Positions 23,415-35,339 of a stretch of 64,000 bases of DNA are shown piece by piece (position 1 is the stretch's first letter; every line of letters begins with the position of its first letter). The DNA comes from Platanthera guangdongensis. Lineage: Eukaryota; Streptophyta; Magnoliopsida; Asparagales; Orchidaceae. The stretch is from the NCBI GenBank assembly GCA_039583875.1, contig CM077162.1:170023220-170087219 (forward strand). Reading direction: 5' to 3'. The notes below the pieces were generated by a model. It worked only from the letters and a program-made list of their open reading frames with translations. It had not been told where the DNA came from and ran no database searches. The position numbers were made by a program, and so were the translations under genes.

Positions 23415-25333
23415 CTCAGTGGGGGGAAGCTCATCGGGGATCTCCTCGGGCATAATGTCTATAAGTCATCCATCAACTTTAGAACATCCGGATCAGTAAT
23501 CCCTGCCTCACTAGGGGTCTCGGCCACCAACGTGGCCGCAATAATAAACATGATTCCAATCTCTAGGCTCTCTCTCAAAAAATCACCCCTCCTCAAGATA
23601 TGTAGGGGTCCCAACGATCCCGCGCTAACTGACGAGTCAACCTTGCTCTTTGGAGGATCCCATGGATGATTTGGGGTAAGAGTAATCTTTTGACCCTTGT
23701 CGAAGAATACGCACGTGTTGGAACAACCATAACACATGACGTCGCGATCGTAAAGCCAGGGTTTTCCCAGAAGAATGTGAGCGACATCCGTAGGAATAAC
23801 GTCGCAACAAACCTGGTCCTCAGTAGACGCTAATCGGATTGGCACCAGACACCGCTGTGTAACTTGAGTGGTGAACTTGTCCAGCCATAGGACACGATAC
23901 GGGTGAGGATGGGTCTCAACAGTAAGCTGCATTCTCTCCAACCCTTTCCTATCAATAATATTTACGCAGTTACCACTATCGATGGCGAGCTTGCAGTGTC
24001 CTCCTGCGCTCGTGAAATAAGTGAAAATGATAGTGGTGCGGCGCCAATCCTCATCACGTGGGGTGTGGAGGATGCGACAGAGGACTCCTACTTCTAATGA
24101 TCTCTCAGCATCGCTCTCCCATCCATCCTCAACAAGAGCAGTAACCTCCTCAGTGGCGACGTCCTCAGCCTCAGTGCTGGGCTCGCTAGAATCTTCAATC
24201 AGCAAGTTCCTGGTAGGGCATTGTGCTGCAAAACTTCCTTTGTTGGAACAACGATAGCATTGGACGCCCCCAGGTTTGGGGCCTCCAGGAACAATAACTT
24301 TTCCCGCCGCGTCTGTGGGAGCGCGAGGGGTGGCAGAAGTCGTGTCAGGGGCGGGTTTCCTAAATGTGGCAGCATCGGGTCTAGTGGAAGCCTGTCTAGG
24401 GCCGGCTGAGCGCAAATACTGCTCGTATTCGAGGGCAAGTTGAAAGACCTGCTCAACCGACTCCATCCTATGTGGAATTAGTTCCCTTCGGATGTCTGCT
24501 CTAGGGCCCGCATGAAAGCGCGAGCCAGTGGCAATGAGCTCCTCCATAATGTCGCTTCGAACTACGAGTTCGTCAAATCGAGACATGTAATCAACAATAG
24601 AAAGAGTACCCTGACGCATCGTGTACAACTGATCTAAAAGCTGATCTCGATAGGAAGCAGGAAGATACTTATCATGTAAGCGCTGCTTCATCTCATCCCA
24701 TCAGGTAATGGGGTAGTAGTAATCACGCTTTAAAGATCTCTCCAAACTCGACCTATATATCTTTGCTTGGCCAAGTTGTTTCATTTTTGTGAACCGTACT
24801 CATCTCTCGTCGCTCATCTCGAACAAGTTAAAGTTGTGGTCCATGTGCATGAGCCAATCACGGAATGCCTTTGGGCCCAGGTAACCATCGAAGGTGGGAG
24901 CATCAATACGAATCCGTCGGGTGATGTCATCCTCCTCTGGAGTCATCCCACGACGGGGCTCACAGAAGTCACCGTAATCGTTATCATCGTCATATTCATA
25001 TCAAAGTCTATCTCTACGATGAGGTGGTGGAGGACGGGGTTCAGCCAAAGGACGATCTCGTCGAAACTCATAACCACGATGATAATTCGCTCTTGGTAGT
25101 GGTGGGAAATCTCGGCGAGGGCCGTCTCTACCACGTATCTCGGGAGGAGGTGTGGCATCTCGAAGGTCCTCGAGAGGCTCCTCATTAGGTGGAGGGTTCA
25201 TTCGTTCTCTATGTGTCTTTAACTGGTCTACTCTCGTGCTAACCCTCGCAATATCCCCTCTAAGTGTGTCAAATTGGACACCCATTCGATCAAATCGATC
25301 GAGGACAAGCGTTTGGAATTCTGCGGGCGTCAT
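23410..25333 (-). pseudogene. gypsy G gag-protease
   Basis: Gag begins near 25333 (MTPAEFQTLVLDRFDRMG) and continues through an Arg/Pro-rich stretch to about 25000. After stops near 25000 and 24692 come WDEMKQRLHDKYLPASYRD and a 410-codon open frame down to 23459. The zinc knuckle near 24250-24210 reads CYRCSNKGSFAAQC, lacking its His. Protease follows with LAIDSGNCVNIID near 23970 and ILLGKPWLYDRDV near 23750. The frame reaches the H insertion site within PPLRD and resumes at 14391. No GT...AG gap of the kind seen in A, J, B and H is present, so this lineage lacks those introns. Confidence 0.88.
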
Positions 25334-25435
25334 GTCCGTCTAAGAGCACGCGGTCCTATCGTCCTGGGGATTTTGACTCGACATGGACTGACGATATTCT
25401 CTACCACTACGTAACATGCAATGACCCTAACCTAT

Positions 25436-25447
25436 GCTCTGATACCA
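25436..25447 (-). promoter_or_regulatory. primer binding site of G
   Basis: On the minus strand TGGTATCAGAGC, a perfect initiator-Met tRNA complement, three bases from the LTR end at 25451. Confidence 0.9.
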
Positions 25448-25450
25448 ATT

Positions 25451-26392
25451 TAATGCAGTGGTAAAGCCGATACATGGTGGACTCTCAAAATGCACACATA
25501 TATGCGATGACGTGAAATGCTAGTGTAAGAGTGCTCCACCTAAGATTGCATCATGTAATTAATTATCATTACAAAACAACAGAGGCACGCCCGATTGCAA
25601 ATAATAAATGTAAGGAAAACGAGTATTAATTTTAATTTGATTGAGGCGCAATTTTTTCAAACACAAACATAATAGGTCCCGCAAATTTTACGATGAACGA
25701 ACTAATAACATAATAAAGTGCACATCAACTACTCAATATAGGTGCCAAAATATACAACGGTAAAAGACAGGACTTTATACCACAATTCACACACTTAGGC
25801 AGCGACAAGGCGGTTGTTTGCTAGCATCCGAGGCTGTAGTAAGCGAAGTGGATAATGAAGATGTGGATTCGACTGTTTGTGGGGTGAGGATACTTAACAG
25901 TGACTGGAAGAGGGAGGAAGGGGGCTGTCGGCTTGGAAGTTGTTGTCTGGACGGGAATCAATAGTGAAGGAGAAAGTAGAGGAGATAGTATTGACGGGGT
26001 GGGGGGGGGGGGTTGTTTGGGGCTCTGTTATGAAGGAGGAAGGGAAGGCGTGCGGTTGTTGGCATCAGACGGAGGAGAAAGGGGTTTAGTTAGGGGTTCG
26101 ACATTAACTGGGGAGAGCAGAAGCAGGGGAGATGAGGAAGGAGAGGGGACTGCTGCAGGGGTGGCGATCTGGACTTGGAGGAAGAAAGGGGCGGACGGGG
26201 TGGTATTTCGTGGAAGTAGGAGGCGGGTTTGGTGGTTATCGGGCTCGGTGGTGATGCACGGGGAAGGAAGTGAAAGATGGAGGCAGAAGAGGCAGAGGAG
26301 GCGGAAGGGTTTACTGAAGAGGAAGGCGGAAGAGGTGTCGTCGGCGTCGCAACGAAAGGGGGAGTGGTGAGGGGATGGCGTCGCACCACCCG
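25451..26392 (-). repeat. 5' LTR of gypsy G, segment 1 of 2
   Basis: It aligns with 10165-11102. It is broken by insertion of A after ACCCG (26388-26392) and continues at 36551-36862. The summed length of 1254 bp equals the other LTR within 2 bp. It holds a G-run near 25998-26010. Confidence 0.93.
26388..26392. repeat. target-site duplication of A, left copy (ACCCG)
   Basis: ACCCG precedes TGTAACATCC; the right copy is 36546-36550. The unoccupied site is visible in the G 3' LTR at 11098-11102. Confidence 0.96.
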
Positions 26393-28589
26393 TGTAACAT
26401 CCGTTATCTGACGCAGAATTATTTTAATTGTAGGGTCAAGTCGCGATGAATTTTGATTGAGCCAGCGCGTCGTCGAGGTACGATATTGGTGTAGTCAAAA
26501 GGTCGCATTTATTAATTTGTGAATTATGTTAATTATATTGATAGTGAGACGCATTTTAATTTATTGACGAAGCGCGACAAATCTTTATGTTGAATAGTAG
26601 GTAATGTGAAATATGACAGTTTGGGGTGCCAATAGCGGGTCTCAACCCCCCCTCCTCATGCGGTTATCAAAAACCGCAAGCCATGATTTATTTCCCGTAA
26701 TCCTCATTCCACGGGAGAAAACCGATGCCAAACCTGCGCTTCCCGTCTCCCGATATTCTCCCGTTCCGCACGCCGCAACGCCCGAGTGGATGCCTCCCGC
26801 AGGCCCTAGCCGACGGCCGATCCCCCTCCAGAACTCCTCACCGACCTCTCCTCTTTCCGCTACGGGCGCCGGTGGGTGTTTCTTTTCCTTCCTTGGCCAT
26901 GGAAGAACCGATTTCAACCCTAACCGGTGGAAGTTGAACGTTTTGGTTCCGGTGAGTTCGATTTCTTCTTTTTCTCCATTCCTCCATGGAAATCCTTCGA
27001 TTTGGAAGTTAATCTGAACAAGGTTTTTCTTTCTTTTGCCCTAATTAGGTTTTAGAGTACGGAATCCACCGCAAAATTGGAGTTGGGCGCATTGAGAGCC
27101 TCAATCACTCTCACGTAAAGGTAATACGCTATGTTAGCCGTTGATTTTGGATTACCCTAGCATTTTGGAATTTTTCCCAACGATAACCCTAAGGGGAAAA
27201 TGCGATATTTAGGTGTTGCTTGATTTGCAGATTTTTGGTGGCGTCGAGACAAGACTTCGGAGGTCCGCAGTAGTCAGATTTTCCTTCGGAAGAGAAAATC
27301 TCGCCTCGCAGAGTGTACGAGCGCCGCACCACCACTGTAAGGAAGCTTAATTCCTGTTAGTTAGACATAGACAAAAAAGTATTTTGTATACGCATGGGTA
27401 AGTTTTGTACAAATATCATGACAATGCATAAAAAAGTGTGGTGGTAGGGAAACGATCGCGGAAAATGTGTAGGATGATACCCTTCTCCAAGACCAAAGTA
27501 GTCAGATCATGAACAGTAACGTTAGGTACGAAAGCTGTACCCGTATACGTAAGCTTGGAATTTGTCCAACCAAGGGCGTGAATGTCCCTTCTAATCGACC
27601 ACGAGAAAGTCAAGGGTCGCTCAGTAGTACACCAAAAGAAATGTCTCATGCAGAGTAACATCAGACCATAAAGGTCGGTAAGCACACATAAGTCTTTTCG
27701 TGCTAGGTAGAGGCGCACTACCTTTCCCATAAGGCATATGGTACCATATGAGCAGTACAGTCTTAGGAGTTGACTTCCCTTTGAGACAGTTTGCAGATTC
27801 GAGACCGTGTCCGCGCGACACTAGAACAATTGAGTTCGTTATATGGTCTCGGGTCGTCAGTTTCAGATGCGCGTTAGGAGATACTCTGTCTAGAGCCTTC
27901 CAAGTAGATGTATAAGCTAGAAACTTCCTAGAACTCAAGTATAGACCTGACGTGAGACAGTACCCTAGTTAGTGAACGACAGGACTTGGCTAAATATAAT
28001 GAAACTCATGAACGTAGAGCGAGTTGATCTGTTGACTAGGGAGCATAGTAAACGTATGCATATCATAGCATAAATATTTTAATGCACAAAACCATTTTTC
28101 AAAAAACATGCATTCATCATTTAAGAAAAAATTTTTAGTGTCACTAGGCGGAGTTATTTTTCCTTATTCTGACCCACGTGGGCAATGTTTTTACAGGTGA
28201 CCCAGGTGGGAAAGTACGCCAAGGATGACCGTTAAATGGAGTCAGTTTGTAATTACTTCCACTTTCAGTTTCCTCTATTTCAGCATACATTTGCAATTGT
28301 GGACGATGTACCTTGTTAATGTTTTATATGTCTTGTATCAGAATTATAATGTGATTTCAGATTTTCAGTCTTTTCATTTCTATTCATGTTTAGTGGCTCT
28401 GTGAATCCAGATATCAGGTATGTGTTTACCCTTAATTTACTTTCTTAGCTTCCGTTGTAAGTTTTTAATTTTTAATATTTGTTTCTTTTTACCTGTTGCA
28501 TACTAGTTTTAATACTGTTTCCTAGTTCTCTTTATATCGCTGACCCGACCGGATGACTGATTATTGTAAAACTGGGAAGGGGTGTTACA
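26393..28589 (+). repeat. 5' LTR of gypsy A (2197 bp)
   Basis: It begins TGTAACATCC, ends GGGGTGTTACA, and is followed by the PBS. It aligns with 33661-36545 except for the MITE in the latter. Confidence 0.95.
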
Positions 28590-28592
28590 AAT

Positions 28593-28604
28593 TGGTATCA
28601 AAGC
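28593..28604 (+). promoter_or_regulatory. primer binding site of A
   Basis: TGGTATCAAAGC, one base from the initiator-Met PBS, three bases inside the LTR end. Confidence 0.9.
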
Positions 28605-29262
28605 GAGGTTTAGGATCCCTGGACCCAAGAAAGATTCACAGAGCCATAGGAATGTGTAAGAGTAAACTCTTGTTAGTAGAGGATTTAAGTTGCATTTAAG
28701 TCATAGTTTTCGCAAGAGTACGAAATAAATTGCTAATCCAGATTTCTCAGATGCATGATAGATAATTATATTTCTTTTACATGTTCTATCAGGCACCACG
28801 AGTTAGCGAACCGGGTGAATCTTCACGTCAGGACCCTGTTCCTAATGCGACTATGGGAGATGCTGTCGTGCCACAGGTACCACCAGTTCCAGCAGCTCCA
28901 GAGGGCACTGACATAGCGTCTCAGATTGCCAAGGCGGTTACTGTTGCCTTGATGGAGTTTCAGAGAGGACTGGCTGCAGGGTTTCCAGCTCCAGTACAAG
29001 TACCAGCCCCTGCACCAGCTCCTGCCCCAGCACCCGTGGAGATGACCCTGGAACGCTATTTGAGGAACTTTAGAGAGCTTCAACCCTCAAATTACAGTGA
29101 GGATGAGACCTCGATGGACACAAATGATAGGATAGCAAACACGAGAGACCTGTTGGACGTTTTGGAGTGCCCAAAGGACAAGAAGATTCCTCTGGCTGTT
29201 TTCCTCCTTCGTGGTGAGGCAAAAGGTCTGGTGGGAGAAGTACCGGGCATATATTTCTGCAG

Positions 29263-29341
29263 GTAAATGGTTGTGAAAATTTCCTCTTATTTTTGGAATT
29301 GATACGTTCTTTTTAAATAGTATGACCATACTTTTGGCCAG
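29263..29341 (+). other. intron-like interval 1 of A (79 bp)
   Basis: CTGCAG/GTAAATG ... TTGGCCAG/GTCATACG. Removal joins EKYRAYISA to GHTSDMLTWGEF in one frame (phase 1). It is T-rich before the acceptor. J has 7140-7222 at the same codon; H has no gap there. Confidence 0.78.
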
Positions 29342-29932
29342 GTCATACGTCAGACATGCTCACGTGGGGTGAATTTTCTAGAGCTCTTGCAAGTTGTTTC
29401 GTGCCTCCTTCCGCACGACGAGGTCTACAGGAGAAATATCTTAGGCTTTTCCAGGGGGATAGGACTGTTGCTGAATACGAATGAGAGCTTACCCATCTAG
29501 CTCGATATGGTCATGATGCAGGCAGATCAGGCTGAGAAGTGCAACCATTTTGTGGATGGTCTGCGTGACTCGTTGAGGCAGACGCTGATGACCATGGTCA
29601 ATGCTGACTACAAGAGCTTAGTGGATACGACTCACAGTCTGGAGGCTGATGAACAAAAAGTACAGAGGCGAAGCAGTTTTCGTACGAAGCGATCTCAGGA
29701 TTCGTATCAGCCGCAACAGAGCAGAAATGACCAAGGGAAGAACTGGAACAAGAAGCAGAAGCCTGATGCAAAGAAGAGTGGTCAGTCTGGAGACAGGATC
29801 AAGGACTACCCCTCTTGTCCCAAGTGTCAGCGTTGCCATCCAGGAGAGTGTTTGTCCAGCGCAGGCGTATGTTACAAGTGCCGACAACCTGGACACATAG
29901 CTCGCTACTGTCAGAAAGTTGGTTTGAATCAG

Positions 29933-30005
29933 GTAATTAAAATCTTGTTGTATTTATTACATCTATGAAGTTACTGTAGATGACAAATGTAATTTATTCC
30001 TGTAG
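29933..30005 (+). other. intron-like interval 2 of A (73 bp)
   Basis: AATCAG/GTAATTAA ... ATTCCTGTAG/TCGAAG. Removal joins CQKVGLNQ to SKYEVGGSNRV between codons (phase 0). B has 49838-49917 and J 6508-6601 at the same place. Confidence 0.8.
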
Positions 30006-30159
30006 TCGAAGTATGAGGTTGGTGGCTCTAACAGAGTAGACAAGGAAAAAGCTTCAATGATTACTGACGGGAGACCACAACAGGGTCGAGATTTGGTGCA
30101 GCCCAGAGCTTATGAGCTTGGTCAGCAGGAGGCAAAGGATCAGGAGGATGTAGTGACAG

Positions 30160-30239
30160 GTATGTGTTTCCTTTGATTAACAAGTTTATTTAATCCTTCG
30201 TAGTGACATTCTTTTCATCTTTATAAATCATTCATGTAG
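30160..30239 (+). other. intron-like interval 3 of A (80 bp)
   Basis: GTGACAG/GTATGTGT ... TTCATGTAG/ACATTC. Removal joins EDVVT to DILMIRNLPSKILF, the protease start (phase 1). H, J and B share the position. Confidence 0.8.
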
Positions 30240-33200
30240 ACATTCTTATGATTCGTAATTTACCCTCCAAGATTCTGTTTGATACAGAAGTCTCACACTC
30301 GTTTATCGCGGAATCTTTGGTGCGTAAGCTGAATTTAGAAATCTTCCCAGAGACAGTACCGCTGGAAGTCATGATGCCGAATGGATCTCTTCTACAGACC
30401 AGAGATAAGTGCAGGGTACCAGTGCAGTTTGGTGATACCGAGATTATCGTGGAAGCTTTGGAGTTACCTATTGCAGGATTCGATCTGCTCTTTGAAATGG
30501 ACTGGCTTTCGGCAGTCAATGCCAGGATTGACTATAGGGCAAAACAGATACAGTTTGAGGGCCCTAACCAGACTGCATTTTCTTTTTAGAGCTTAAAGGG
30601 AGTAGTGAAGATGATCATCTCCACAGTCCAAGCTAGAAGATGCATCAGTAAGGGTTGTGAAACCTTTGTAGTACTGATGAACGCGGAGGCTAAGGCTAAC
30701 TTATCAGAGGTACCAGTGGTGCAAGATTTCCCCGATGTTTTCCTGGAAGAGATCCCTGGTGCCCCTCCAGATAGAGAGATTGAGTTCCCGATAGATTTGC
30801 AGCTCGGGGCTACACCAGTAGCCAAATCCCCTTACCGTATGGCTCCAAGGGAACTAGCGGAGTTGAAGAGCCAGTTGCAGGAGTTGCTTGATTTGGACTT
30901 TATACGTCCCAGTACTTTACCTTATAGTGCTCCAGTACTATTCGTGAAGAAGAAGGATGGTAGTCTGAGACTGTGCATAGACTACCGTGAGTTGAACAAA
31001 CTGACAGTCAAGAACAAATACCCGATTCCCAGGATTGATGATTTGTTCGACCAGTTGGTGGGCTCGTGCACCTTTTTCAAGTTAGATCTGAGGTCGGGCT
31101 ACCATCAGTTAATGATTCGGGACGTGGATGTTCAAAAGACGGCTTTCGGTACCAGGTATGGACACTTCGAGTTCGTGGTCATGCCACTTGGGTTGACCAA
31201 TGCCCCTTTAGTATTTATAGACCTGATGAACAGGGTATTTCAGGAGTACTTGGATCGTTTTGTTTTCGTTTTTATCGATGATATCTTGGTGTTCTCAAGT
31301 AGTGCAAAAGATCATGTCGCTCACCTCAGGATTGTATTTAGCACCCTCGGGAAGAATCAGTTGTATGCTAAGTTTTCTAAATGTGAGTTTTGGCTTTCAG
31401 AGATTGCATTCTTAGGCCACGTCATCAGTTAGCAAGTGGTTAGTGTCGATCCGAAAAAGATAGATGCTATTAAGAATTGGCCAAGGCCAACGACAGTTTC
31501 AGAGGTTCGCAGCTTTTTGGGTCTAGCTGGTTACTACAGGAGATTCGTCAGGGATTTTTCAAAGATAGCCTTACCACTGACTTCCCTCACCAGGAAGGGT
31601 AAGGGCTTGGATTGGACAGTTGAGTGTGAATTGGCTTTTGAGGACTTGAAGGGCAGATTGATGACCGCACCGATCTTGAATTTACCTTCAGGGCCTGACG
31701 GGTTTCAGATTTATAGCGATGCGTCAGGTCAGGGTTTGGGCTGTGTTCTCATGCAGCATGGAAAGGTCGTAGCCTATGCCTCGAGACAGTTAAAGGTTCA
31801 TGAGAGGAACTATCCCGTGCATGACTTGGAGCTTGCAGCAGTCATACATGCTCTGAAGATATGGAGACACTATCTCTATGGTGTTCGTTGCGAGATCTTC
31901 ACTGATCATAAGAGCCTCAAGTATATCTTTGATCAGCGGGAGCTAAATTTGAGGCAACGCAGATGGTTAGAGTTTCTATCAGACTACGACGTAGACATTC
32001 AGTACCATCCAGGAAAGGCGAACGTTGTAGCTGATGCCCTTAGCCGTAGAGGTTCGTGTTTCTTCCTTCTCACTCAGCAGGAGGAGGTAGTGCGGGAACT
32101 AGAGAGACTGGACATCACCGTTATACCACGCTGTAGTTTTGGTTCTGCAAGGTTGAGTTGGATGGAGATCACCTGTGACATTAAGGATAGAATCAAGACA
32201 GCTCTACCGCTGGATCCAAAGATGACAGAGATTTGGATCTTAGTGTGGACGGGTCAGAAGGAGAGATTTACTTTTCACGATGATTTATTATTGTATGATG
32301 GCAGAGTGTTTATCCCCGATGTTAGTCACCTTCGCGAGAACATTCTATTTGAGGCACACAATTCCAGATATTCTATACACCCGGGTTGCACGAAGATGTA
32401 TGCTGATCTCAAGAAGGTAGTCTGGTGGCCAGGCTTGAAAAGTGATGTTGCAGATTATGTAGGGAAGTGCGAGACATGCAAGTTGGTTAAGGCCGTGTGT
32501 CAAAGGCCTGGAGGCAAGTTGCAGCCACTTCTCATTCCTGAGTGGACTTTTGAGGATATATCCATGGACTTCATCCATGGTCTGCCGAGATCTCAGAGTG
32601 GGAATGATTCTTTGTAGGTTATAGTAGATCGGCTTTCTAAGGTCGCCCATTTCATTCCTCTTAAGAAGACAGATCAGGGTTCCAGATTAGCATAGTTTTA
32701 TATAGACGAGATAGTTCGACTTCACGATGTTCACAAGACTATAGTTTCAGACCGAGATGACAGATTAACCTCCAGGGAGTAGAGATACATTCTGGAGCGG
32801 TTGGGTACCAGATTACATTTCAGCACCGCATTCCATCCCCACACTGATGGACAGACTGAGCGCACAAATAGGACTCTGGAGGATCTGCTACGGATATGCA
32901 TTTTGGACTTTGGGGGAAAGTAGGAGAAGTATGTTACTTTTGTGGAGTTCTCCTACAATAACAGTTTTCAAACGAGTATTGAAATGACACCGTTCGAGGC
33001 CCTCTATGGTAGACGTTTTCGGACACCGTTGTGTGGGGCTGAAAGTGAAGAAAGATCTACCATCACGGAGTCATGGATTGATATGACCACTGACAGAGTC
33101 AAGCTCATTCAGGAGCGTATGAGGACAGCTCAGGATTGTCAGGCCAAGTATCATGATCAGAAGCACAGGTCAGTAGAATTTAGAGTTGGAGACTATGTTT

Positions 33201-33645
33201 ATCTGAAGGTCAGACCAGTCAGAGGAGTCTGTAGAATAAAGCGGATGAAGAAACTGAGCCCCAGATTCGTTGGTCCTTTTGAGATACTGGAAAGAGTGGG
33301 TGAGGTTGCTTATAGGTTAGCCTTACTCGAGGAAATGAGTGATGTACATGATATATTCCACTTCTCCTATCTGAGGAGAGCGGTCTGAGATTCCAGCCAG
33401 ATCATCAGTACCGAGAAAGCAGCAATCGAGACAGATCTTAGTATTGGGGTTAGACTAGTCAGAATTGTGGACTCAAGGATACAAAAGCTCAGGAATAGAG
33501 AGATTCGCATGGTCAAAGTCCTTTGGATGAACTGTGGCCGTCCAGAGTATACTTGGGAGCGAGAGGATGAGCTTAGGAGCAATGCAGACTATTCTTTCCT
33601 CTTCGATTCAGGTATGGTTACAATTTTTGAGGACAAAAATTTTTG
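30240..33645 (+). pseudogene. gypsy A protease-RT-RNase H-integrase polyprotein
   Basis: Protease 30248-30590 (FDTEVSHSFIAESL); RT about 30830-31430 ([19 protein letters not shown], intact [10 protein letters not shown] near 31273-31300); RNase H 31436-32050 ([25 protein letters not shown]); integrase zinc region about 32370-32500 ([10 protein letters not shown]); catalytic core about 32560-33060 ([29 protein letters not shown]); chromodomain-like tail to about 33610 (IQKLRNREIRMVKVLW, YTWERED). All in one frame apart from premature stops near 30587, 31430, 32615, 32695, 32780, 32920 and 33386. Most are explained by TGG, CAG or CGA becoming TAG/TGA. It is the best-preserved RT in the window. 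Confidence 0.94.
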
Positions 33646-33660
33646 TTAGGAGGGGAGATT
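33646..33660 (+). other. polypurine tract of A
   Basis: TTAGGAGGGGAGATT directly before the LTR start TGTAACATCC. Confidence 0.88.
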
Positions 33661-35331
33661 TGTAACATCCGTTATCTGACGCGGAATTATTTTAATTGTA
33701 GGGTCAAGTCGCGACGAATTTTGATCGAGGCAGCGCGTCGTCGAGGTACGATATTTATGTAGTCAAAAGGTCGCATTTATTAATTTGTGAATTATGCTAA
33801 TGATATTGATAGTGAGACGCATTTTAAGTTATTGACGAAGCACGACAAAGTTTTATGCTGAATAAGAGGGTAATGTGAAATATAACGTTTGGGGTGCCAA
33901 TAGCGGCTCTCACCCCCCCCTCCTCATGCGGTTATCAAAAACCGCAAGCAATGATTTATTTCCCATAAACTCATTCCACGGGAGAAAACCGCATCCAAAC
34001 CCGTGCTTCCCGTCTCCCGATATTCTCCCAGTTCCGCACGCCGCAACGCCCGAGCCGACGCCTCCCGCAGGCCCTAGCCGACGGCCAATCCCCCTCCAAG
34101 AACTCCTCACCGACCTCTCCTCTTTCCTCTACGAGCGCCGGTGGGTGTTCCTTTTCTTTTCCTTGGCCGTGGAAGAACCGATTTCAATCCTAACCGTTGG
34201 AAGTTGAACGTTTTTGGTTCCGGTGAGTTCGATTTATCCTTTTTCTCCATTCCTTCATGGAAATCCTTCGATTTTGAAGTTAATCTGAACAAGGTTTTTC
34301 TTCCTCTTGCACTAATTAGGTTTTGGAGTACGGAATCCACTGCAAAATTGGAGTTGGGCGCATTGAGAGTCTCAATCACTCACACGTAAAGGTAATACGC
34401 TATGTTAGCCGTTGATTTTGGATTACCCTAGCATTTTGGAATTTTTCCCAACGATAACCCTAAGAGGAAAATGCGATATTGAGGTGTTGCTTGGTTTGCA
34501 GATTTTTGGTGGCCTCGAGACAAGGCTTCAGAGGTCCGCAGTAGTCAGATTTTCCTTCGGAAGAGAAAATGTCGCCGCGCAGAGTGTACGAACGCCGCAC
34601 CAACACTGTAAGGAAGCCTAATTCCTATTAGTTAGACATAGGCAGAAAAGTATTTTGTATACGCATGTGTAGGTTTTGTACAAATATCATGACCATGCAT
34701 AAAAAGTGTGGTGGTAGGGAAACGGTCGCGAAAAATGTGTAGGATGATACCCTTCTTCCAAGACCAAAGTAGTCAGATCATTAACTGTAACGTTAGGTAC
34801 GAAACCTGTACCCGTATACGTAAGCTTGGAATTTGTCCAACCAAGGGCGTGAATGTCCCTTTTAGTCGACCACGAGAAAGTCAAGGGTCGCTCAGTAGTA
34901 CACCAAAAGAAATGTCCTATGCAGAGTAAGCATCAGACCACAAAGATCGGTAAGCACACATAAGTCTTTTTCGTGCTAGGTAGATGCACACTACCTTTCT
35001 CATAAGGTATATGGTACCCTATGAGTAGTACAGTCTTGGGCGTTGACTTCCCTTTGAGACACTTAACAGATTCGAGACCATGTTCCACGCGACACTAGAA
35101 CAATTGAGTTCGTCAAATGGTCTCTGGTCGTCAGTTTCAGATGCGCGTTAGGAGCTACTTTGCCTAGAGCCTTCCAAGTAGATGTGCAGACTAGAAACCG
35201 CCTAGAACTCAAGTATAGACCTGGCGTGAGACAGTACACTAGTTAGTGAACGCCGAGACTTGGGTAAATATAATGAAAGCTCATGAACGTAGAGTGAGTT
35301 GGTCTGTTGACCCGGGAGCATAGTAAACGCA

Positions 35332-35339
35332 TGCATATC
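35332..35339. repeat. 8-bp target-site duplication of the MITE (TGCATATC)
   Basis: TGCATATC at 35332-35339 and again at 36014-36021. The other A LTR has it once near 28058, in ATGCATATCATAGC. An 8-bp duplication is the hAT hallmark. Confidence 0.9.

Larger units (their letters stand above)
28781..30159 (+). pseudogene. gypsy A gag, split by two intron-like intervals
   Basis: ATG 28781 opens MFYQAPRVSEPGESS, followed by a Pro/Ala-rich repeat (PAPAPAPAP) and the gag domain (RYLRNFRELQPSNYS, EKYRAYISA after one frameshift near 29226). After interval 1 it reads GHTSDMLTWGEFSRAL, QGDRTVAEYE and QADQAEKCNHFVDGL. A zinc knuckle CYKCRQPGHIARYC sits at about 29869-29910. After interval 2 comes SKYEVGGSNRVDKEK through DQEDVVT, meeting interval 3 at 30160. 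Defects seen are the frameshift near 29226, a TGA near 29483 and further small changes. An acceptor-like CTATCAG at 28786-28792 could mark an upstream intron or an alternative start. Confidence 0.88.
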
